Shown piece by piece: positions 60,501 through 64,000 of a DNA stretch of 64,000 bases (its first letter is position 1; the number at the start of each line of letters is the position of its first letter). The notes beneath the pieces are model-generated. The model was not told the DNA's origin, ran no database searches, and saw only the letters and a list, made by a program, of their open reading frames with translations. The translations under genes were made by a program, and so were the position numbers. The DNA comes from Onthophagus taurus (lineage: Eukaryota; Arthropoda; Insecta; Coleoptera; Scarabaeidae): NCBI RefSeq assembly GCF_036711975.1, contig NC_091971.1, positions 10,423,501 through 10,487,500 of the forward strand. Direction: 5' to 3'.

Positions 60501-62796
60501 TCTCTCTTAATGTTACATAGTTAATAAGAATTCCATTTATTCCATTCGGTCACGTTTTTGACCTGAAGAGAAACGTAAAACCGGACCAATGTTATACAAC
60601 TGTTGCAATGTTGATAAAGCGGTACCCATCAAATAACGTTAATTTATAGACGCACCTCGTCAAGTCATCGATCGTTCAGTTGTATTTTTCTTGGAAGAAG
60701 TGAACGTTAACCGTTCATTTTGTCCATTTTTGATCTCCCTCTTATACTAAAAAAAGGGAACGAAGAAAAGATAAACGTCTTCCTATACGGATCGAGCAAT
60801 TACAAGCGGATCTGAACGCTTGAAATACCCGTTATAAACAAGAAATCATTTAAAAATCATTCATTTCCTAATATGTACTCAGAATAAATTTTCCTGGAAA
60901 AAGCATCAATCTGTTTTGTAACTTTACGTTTTTTTTTTCAACATTTTCCTTTTTTACCTTCATATTTACGCAGCATGTTCGTCAATTATCTTTAACATTT
61001 TGCTTAAGTAAAAAAAAGGCAGTGGCGCGTTCGGGATCGTCGGTTTTAACGTTACGTAAGCGGTTAAAGTTGCATTCGTACGAACGGACTCTCGCATAGA
61101 TTTACCTTAAACGATGACATGTAACGTTTGTAGAAAGCTGAGACTAAACCAAAAGGGCAATTGAATCCGGGCGTTGCTGAACTTCGAACCGAATTTACAC
61201 ACATCGTTACGTAATCAGTGGTTTACTTAAGTAATTTCTCTAGTTTTCAGAAAATATCAATACTATTCGATTAATTTAAATCAATTTAATTGATATCATT
61301 ATGTTAATTAAAGACTTACTTTTATATCGGTGTTAATAAAATTAAAACTAGAACTAACACTAGCTCTATCACTAGAACTAACACTAGAACTAGAAACATT
61401 TGGGTTTAGCCGCATGTATTTCAAGACGGCTAAACCCAAATGATTCTAGGTCTAGTGTTAGTTCTAGTTACAGTGCTAGAATGAAACCAGAACTAACACT
61501 AGAGTTTTATAACAAGTTTTATAGTAGCACTGTCATTAGAACTAACACTAGACCTAGAATCATTTGGGTTTAGCCGTCTTGAAAGACGTGCGGCTAAACC
61601 CAAATGATTCTAGTTCTAGTGTTAGTTCTGGTTTTATTCGGCCAGCACGTCTTTCAAGACGGCTAAACCCAAATGATTCTAGATCTAGTGTTAGTTCTAG
61701 TGACAGTGCTAGAATAAAATCAGAACTAACACTAGAACTAGAATCATTTGGGTTTAGCCGTCTTGAAAGACGTGCGGCTAAACCCAAATGATTCTAGTTC
61801 TAGTGTTAGTTCTGGTTTTATTCTGCTAGCACGTCTTTCAAGACGGCTAAACCCAAATGATTCTAGGTCTAGTGTTAGTTCTAGTGACAATGCTACTATA
61901 AAACTTTTAGTGTTAAAAAACTTAAGCACGGCTTAATCCGAAAGTGTCTAGTTATAGGTCTGGTGTTACTTCTAGTGATAGTGCTAGTGTTAATTCTAGT
62001 TTTAGTTTAACTTACTCTTATAGTTTATAAAAAGCACATTGTAATTTTAATTATCTACTTAATTTTATTAAGAAACATTGAACTTCAAATTTCAATTAAT
62101 TTTTTCTTTATGCCAATAAGTTCATGGTTAAATAACGATAGTGTTAAAATTATTTATAAAAATCAGGTTTATTTGAAGGTCGGCACAAAATTAAAACACT
62201 TTAGATGTTTTTTTTTCTTCTTTTTATTACTCATTATACCAACTAAAATATCTGAACGAAGTGAAAAGAATTAAAACACAAAAACCCTTTCTTGTAATTC
62301 TTTAATGATTCGTGTTAAAGTTTCTCGGTTTTAAAATGGAGAATGAACAAAACGGGTCGACATTTTAGAACGTCATTATTCCATACATGCGGAGACAATA
62401 ATTAGCGGTACACCCACGTTTTTTTTTACAGCTTTCTTTTAAGTGCTTAGATGAAAGTAGCTTTATGCTATTGAAATACCGCTCGAAAATAACAGAGAAA
62501 AGCAATTCCTTTTTTGTTCTGAGAACAGAGAATGCGTTTTACCTCTTGTGTTTTGCTCTAGAAAATGAAGAAGGAATTTCTGGGGCACACATTAACATTC
62601 CAATGAAATATAGAAATCATTCAATTATTAATTTAAATTGGATTCGTTTTTCATTTTGATTATGGTTTTATTTTAGTTCTTTAAAGAAAGAAAATACTCG
62701 CGTGAATAACTTAACAACGTGTCTGCCAACTGTTTCCAATTTTTCCAGGCCACAGCTCGTGTATACGAAGAAGAACATCCTGTTCTTTTTGCATAG
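45571..62796 (+). CDS. Candidate three-exon microprotein gene (46 aa), unidentified
   Basis: Three pieces join in phase 0. 45571-45597 gives MSVFKDNSW, followed by GTAAGT. 51641-51706, preceded by TTTGATTTAG and followed by GTAAAA, gives EKRRFSWLIRNRKKTENEKS plus RK. 62749-62796, preceded by a long pyrimidine tract and CCAG, gives ATARVYEEEHPVLFA and a stop. The product would be small, strongly basic in the middle and acidic at the end. I do not recognise it. It may instead be the start of a larger gene, because the third exon is open in two other frames and a GTAACG donor follows it. Introns of 6 and 11 kb and several short upstream ORFs make this tentative. Confidence 0.25.
45600..47619. 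other. AT-rich intronic or intergenic stretch
   Basis: Nothing firm. Around 46400-46900 the composition is more even and may be an old transposase remnant, but no motif is readable. The hydrophobic open frame at 47150-47392 reflects T-rich sequence. Confidence 0.35.
47620..47720. repeat. Copy 1 of a roughly 100-bp dispersed repeat
   Basis: Contains TGGATTTTTAATTAATGGCA, AGTTGTGCAAGAACAAAGAA and AAACAGATGTCTAAGAAAGT. The same order occurs at 50778-50880 with few changes, in direct orientation 3.16 kb apart. Confidence 0.75.
48940..49265 (+). mobile_element. Decayed LINE tail fragment (second LINE type)
   Basis: The plus strand includes NEANNVTEETELRMLCGKMC, YYAYKHLMTSKILYRKSKL, and, after a frameshift, LIRPRTTYEFEA with DENKLRVFEKRILRKIYL. 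It matches the LINE tail 'RI..GN..YYAL...FKSKLLSR.TK...YKTLIRPVLTYGSE.W.L...DE.RL..FERKVLR.IY'. This is a different tail subtype from the 3.3-kb and 40.3-kb fragments. Confidence 0.65.
49266..51338. other. AT-rich stretch, mostly empty
   Basis: Apart from the repeat copy at 50778-50880 nothing is recognised. The frame at 50598-50816 is AT-driven with no domain. Confidence 0.45.
50778..50880. repeat. Copy 2 of the roughly 100-bp dispersed repeat
   Basis: Direct copy of the segment at 47620-47720, sharing AAATTGCGTAG.TGGATTTTT, GTTGTGCAAGAACAAAGAAT and AAACAGATGTCTAAGAAAGT. Confidence 0.75.
51339..51572 (-). CDS. Unidentified 77-aa single-exon ORF
   Basis: I do not recognise this protein. It begins MAHRDRKYKKVGLMSLTVRP and contains WGHKMLVAVLLVENGRVDD, VFESGKTVEFITSKLKLSFI and an acidic end LYLDDD. 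There is no signal peptide or clear membrane segment. Support for a real gene: codon-like GC-richer composition in otherwise very AT-rich DNA, a reasonable mix of residues, and AATAAA on the minus strand about 25 bases after the stop. Against: a GTAAGT sits just 16 bases after the ATG, so the start could be an unrelated splice donor. It may be one exon of a larger gene. Confidence 0.3.
   Translation of the reverse strand: MAHRDRKYKKVGLMSLTVRPITTKWGHKMLVAVLLVENGRVDDVFESGKTVEFITSKLKLSFIKKQSVLILLYLDDD
51720..52840. other. AT-rich stretch, nothing recognised
   Basis: No exon, RNA gene or repeat is supported between the candidate microexon ending at 51706 and the palindromic repeats at 52.8 kb. 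Confidence 0.5.
52845..53215. repeat. Cluster of the dispersed palindromic repeat
   Basis: Three inverted-repeat copies in a row. Arms read ACTAGAACTAACA..AG, AACTAACACTAGAACTAGAA and GGGTTTAGCCG, then return as CTAAACCCAAATG and TAGTTCTAGTGTTAG-like words. Copies have diverged from each other by substitutions and small deletions. This is the same family as 6371, 9791 and 61.3 kb. Confidence 0.85.
53225..53790. repeat. Degenerate minisatellite, about 83-bp period
   Basis: The unit ...AGCATTCTGGAAGCAGTAGG, TAGCTTTTTGGAAAGCATAT, CTCTTCTTTCCAAGCAGTTA, TTAGTCTTTTCCAGCAGTAT recurs with starts at 53542, 53625 and 53707. Each unit is itself built of shorter related pieces of roughly 20 bases (TTCCAAGCAG / TTCCAGCAG words). 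The upstream part is more diverged. It directly follows the palindromic cluster. Confidence 0.8.
54160..54360. other. GC-richer non-coding block
   Basis: About 200 bp of clearly higher GC content with no open frame of note, similar in texture to the blocks at 1-1640, 5.1-6.3 kb and 41.0-41.4 kb. A regulatory role is only an inference. Confidence 0.2.
54361..56924. other. AT-rich stretch, nothing recognised
   Basis: No exon with family similarity, no RNA gene and no ordered repeat. The frame at 55705-55887 is open but carries no recognised domain. Confidence 0.5.
56925..57350 (-). pseudogene. Mutator-like transposase, C-terminal fragment
   Basis: In minus-strand order the frames give ALRAIFCHK, a stop, STNENPQHMYCPTAPETCCK, and later GLKPVEVSTYITASIFNEGF, LAILKVMTTVGIQIGQQAKI. 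This is the conserved C-terminal part of an insect Mutator-type transposase domain ('W..FFHK.STDENPQH..CP.G.DSWC' and later 'FN.G......L...GI..G'). Stops and frameshifts show decay. It continues upstream at 58105-58245 beyond an intervening fold-back element. Confidence 0.55.
57385..58100. mobile_element. Fold-back element inserted in the Mutator remnant
   Basis: The left arm (about 57401-57456: AGGTAGATAGCTTTTTCCTA, TAGTCAGATACTA, TGCCTAGGTAAACAG) is mirrored at about 58042-58097 (CTATTTGCCTAGGCAGATAG, TATCTGACTAGGAGAAAGCT, ATTTACCT). The words CTATTTGCCTAGG and TGCCTAGGCAAATA recur inside. The interior has a GC-rich patch (57865-57955) and no transposase. It lies exactly between two halves of the Mutator transposase. 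Outer borders are approximate. Confidence 0.6.
58105..58245 (-). pseudogene. Mutator-like transposase, catalytic-core fragment
   Basis: The minus strand reads MFQGSWDWYKVRYVNYIGDG, then DTTTFKALLTMNPYGDNLLF. This matches the insect Mutator-type domain 'RYT.FIGDGD.K.F..L....PYGD', in which the Asp of GDGD is catalytic. It is the upstream part of the fragment at 56925-57350. Confidence 0.55.
58246..61344. other. AT-rich stretch, mostly empty
   Basis: No recognised exon. A TTCAGTT initiator-like word and GC-richer sequence occur at about 60640-60700, and another GC-richer patch at 61015-61130. They could be distal promoters for the gene beginning near the right edge, but no exon links them. Confidence 0.4.
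61345..61995. repeat. Tandem array of palindromic repeats, 184-bp period
   Basis: The palindrome core GGGTTTAGCCG...CGGCTAAACCC recurs. Forward cores lie at about 61399, 61564 and 61748, and reverse cores at about 61426, 61592, 61660, 61776 and 61844. The 61564, 61592 and 61660 marks each repeat 184 bases later, so two nearly identical 184-bp units stand in tandem, each itself made of inverted repeats. Between cores lie strings of ACTAGAACTAACACTAGAAC-type words. The two youngest units differ by only a few bases. Open frames on both strands here are by-products of the palindromes. Confidence 0.88.
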
Positions 62797-63500
62797 CAGG
62801 AGCTGGTAACGCGAGATAAATTTGACGTCATCTGTTACGTGGATATCCTTTCTATTAGCGGCACATGACTGTCATCGTTGCGCTTGTTGCTCGTTTTTAA
62901 ATTGTCCCTTAAGAGGCTACTTTACCATACAGCTCGGCAAATTACAAAAAACATACATTATTTATGAAAATATTTGGATGAAATTTTGTACATAGCTTCT
63001 TCTAACAATTCTACATAACGCATGGTGAAAATTTTTAAAGTTTTCCAAAAAAAGGGGTTTTTTTCCTCAATATTATACAATTTGGTCGTTCTTTTTTAGC
63101 TTGCATGATAGTATACTTGAAAATAGTAATATTTTTCAAATCAATTTTTTCAAAATTTTTAGTTATAAAGGAATAGTTTGTAATTTGCTAAAATTGCAAA
63201 AAGGTAGCGTAAAAATGAATATTTTCCGTCAAGATTCCCACGAAGTATTACCACCGCGTTAGTCCCGCCTCTTGCCGACTGAGCGGCGCTTACATCGACT
63301 CTCTTCATCGAAGCTCCTTGTTTTATCTATTACTTTTTAATGTGGTAGAGAAAATAATCATTTCCAAAAGTACGTTTTGAACTTTATTTTCCGTGATTTT
63401 CTACTAATGATTGTGTAATTTAACAAAATTTTTGAATTTATAGTCAATAGTTGTTATTTTATTGTGTACTATAGTGTTAGTTTAATTTAGTTTGTAAAGT
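61996..63500. other. AT-rich stretch ahead of the right-edge gene
   Basis: Apart from the candidate third microprotein exon (62749-62796) nothing coding is recognised. The frame at 62465-62659 has no recognisable domain. GC-richer sequence at 63235-63320 looks like the promoter of the gene that may start at 63512. Confidence 0.35.
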
Positions 63501-63511
63501 TTTTATAAACA

Positions 63512-63674
63512 ATGGGTAAGTATGTTCATCTAAAAAACTACCCCTTAGCATTTAAAGATATTCTCGAAAAAGGAGTAATAGACGGTAATAATTTACGATA
63601 TAAATTTTTATACAATCTAAAATTTCATATTTTATAGTCCGAGATTCAATTGAAAAATGTATTCATTCAGAAAG
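63512..63674 (+). CDS. Possible 5' end of a gene running off the right edge
   Basis: ATGG at 63512-63515 is followed by GTAAGT. A 3' splice site (TTTTATAG) precedes 63638, and the exon 63638-63674 ends at another GTAAGT. Joined, they read MVRDSIEKCIHSE plus a split codon. The first coding exon would carry only four bases. Alternatively the unspliced frame from the same ATG reads MGKYVHLKNYPLAFKDILEK and could use a later donor near 63583. I recognise neither protein. A promoter-like GC rise at 63235-63320 supports a transcript start nearby. Confidence 0.3.
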
Positions 63675-64000
63675 GTAAGTTAAATTTTATTAATTTTATT
63701 GTATAAACTGTGGCACACATAAAAAGGACTTATTTAAAAAGAATAAACCATCACAGTAAAAATTAAAACGATACATTATTTGAAGCGATACCATAAGATA
63801 AATAATACAAATGATGCAGAACCAAATACTGATGGTGGAGAATAATTCATTCAACTGCAACAAAACTCGCATTAAATTTATTAATGAGTCAAAAGCAGGG
63901 CTTAGCAGCTCATTTCTTTTATGTTTTATGTGCGGGATAAAAAAGAAGCTTACACTGAAGAAAGCAAAGAGTCTATTGAGATAAACTCTGCTGTTGTTTC

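Noticed and set aside
61560-61936. Four open frames on both strands with shared peptide words
   Set aside because: Produced by the palindromic 184-bp repeats; no start context, no family similarity.
62465-62659. Plus-strand 64-aa frame
   Set aside because: No recognised domain, initiated by a poor-context codon in AT-rich DNA, no splice partners in phase.
1-64000. CRISPR arrays, bacterial operons, ribosome binding sites, rRNA
   Set aside because: None present; spliced eukaryotic genes throughout, and the tandem arrays have no spacer structure.

Overview
The window looks like a nuclear contig from an insect, possibly a beetle. It is AT-rich. It has several genes with 50-70 bp introns beside genes with multi-kilobase introns. 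It carries a fused NADH-type glutamate synthase, which insects have and vertebrates lack, and a spätzle-family cytokine. It also holds many decayed insect-type transposons (LINE tails, Tc1-like, PIF/Harbinger, Mutator-like). The order-level placement is an inference only.

Layout. 1-8500 is gene-free: two GC-richer non-coding blocks (1-1640, 5100-6290), decayed LINE and Tc1-like pieces, one copy of a dispersed palindromic repeat, and a 1.3-kb near-perfect composite palindrome (6579-7900). The first gene is PDSS2 (+, 8568-9734), followed by PIF/Harbinger debris. Four genes are then packed between 11.5 and 43.1 kb: lebercilin LCA5 (-, 11512-13335), glutamate synthase (-, coding 14146-26445, with a likely 5' UTR exon near 30.2-30.4 kb), Nopp140 (-, 31061-35379, with two alternative C-termini) and a spätzle-like secreted cystine-knot protein (+, 36950-43084). 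MRPL47 follows (+, 43658-44543). 45-64 kb is mostly intronic or intergenic. It holds a promoter-like segment at 45.1 kb, a candidate three-exon 46-residue microprotein, one unidentified 77-residue ORF, tandem and palindromic repeat arrays, a Mutator-like transposon broken by a fold-back element, and the start of a possible further gene at 63.5 kb.

The genes do not form one pathway. PDSS2 (ubiquinone side chain) and MRPL47 (mitoribosome) are mitochondrial. GOGAT handles nitrogen assimilation. Nopp140 acts in the nucleolus and Cajal body. LCA5 acts at cilia, and the spätzle-like protein is an extracellular ligand. All exon joins were read by eye from splice consensus and reading phase, and coding lengths were checked by arithmetic. 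No alignment or database search was possible.

Most interesting points. Nopp140 encodes both the conserved SRP40-type C-terminus (split over two exons) and an RGG C-terminus whose exon lies between those two exons. The composite palindrome at 6579-7900 sits in a repeat whose neighbouring copy preserves a matching empty site. A palindromic repeat family occurs at four loci and forms a 184-bp tandem array at 61.3-62.0 kb. A possible split microprotein gene spans 17 kb.
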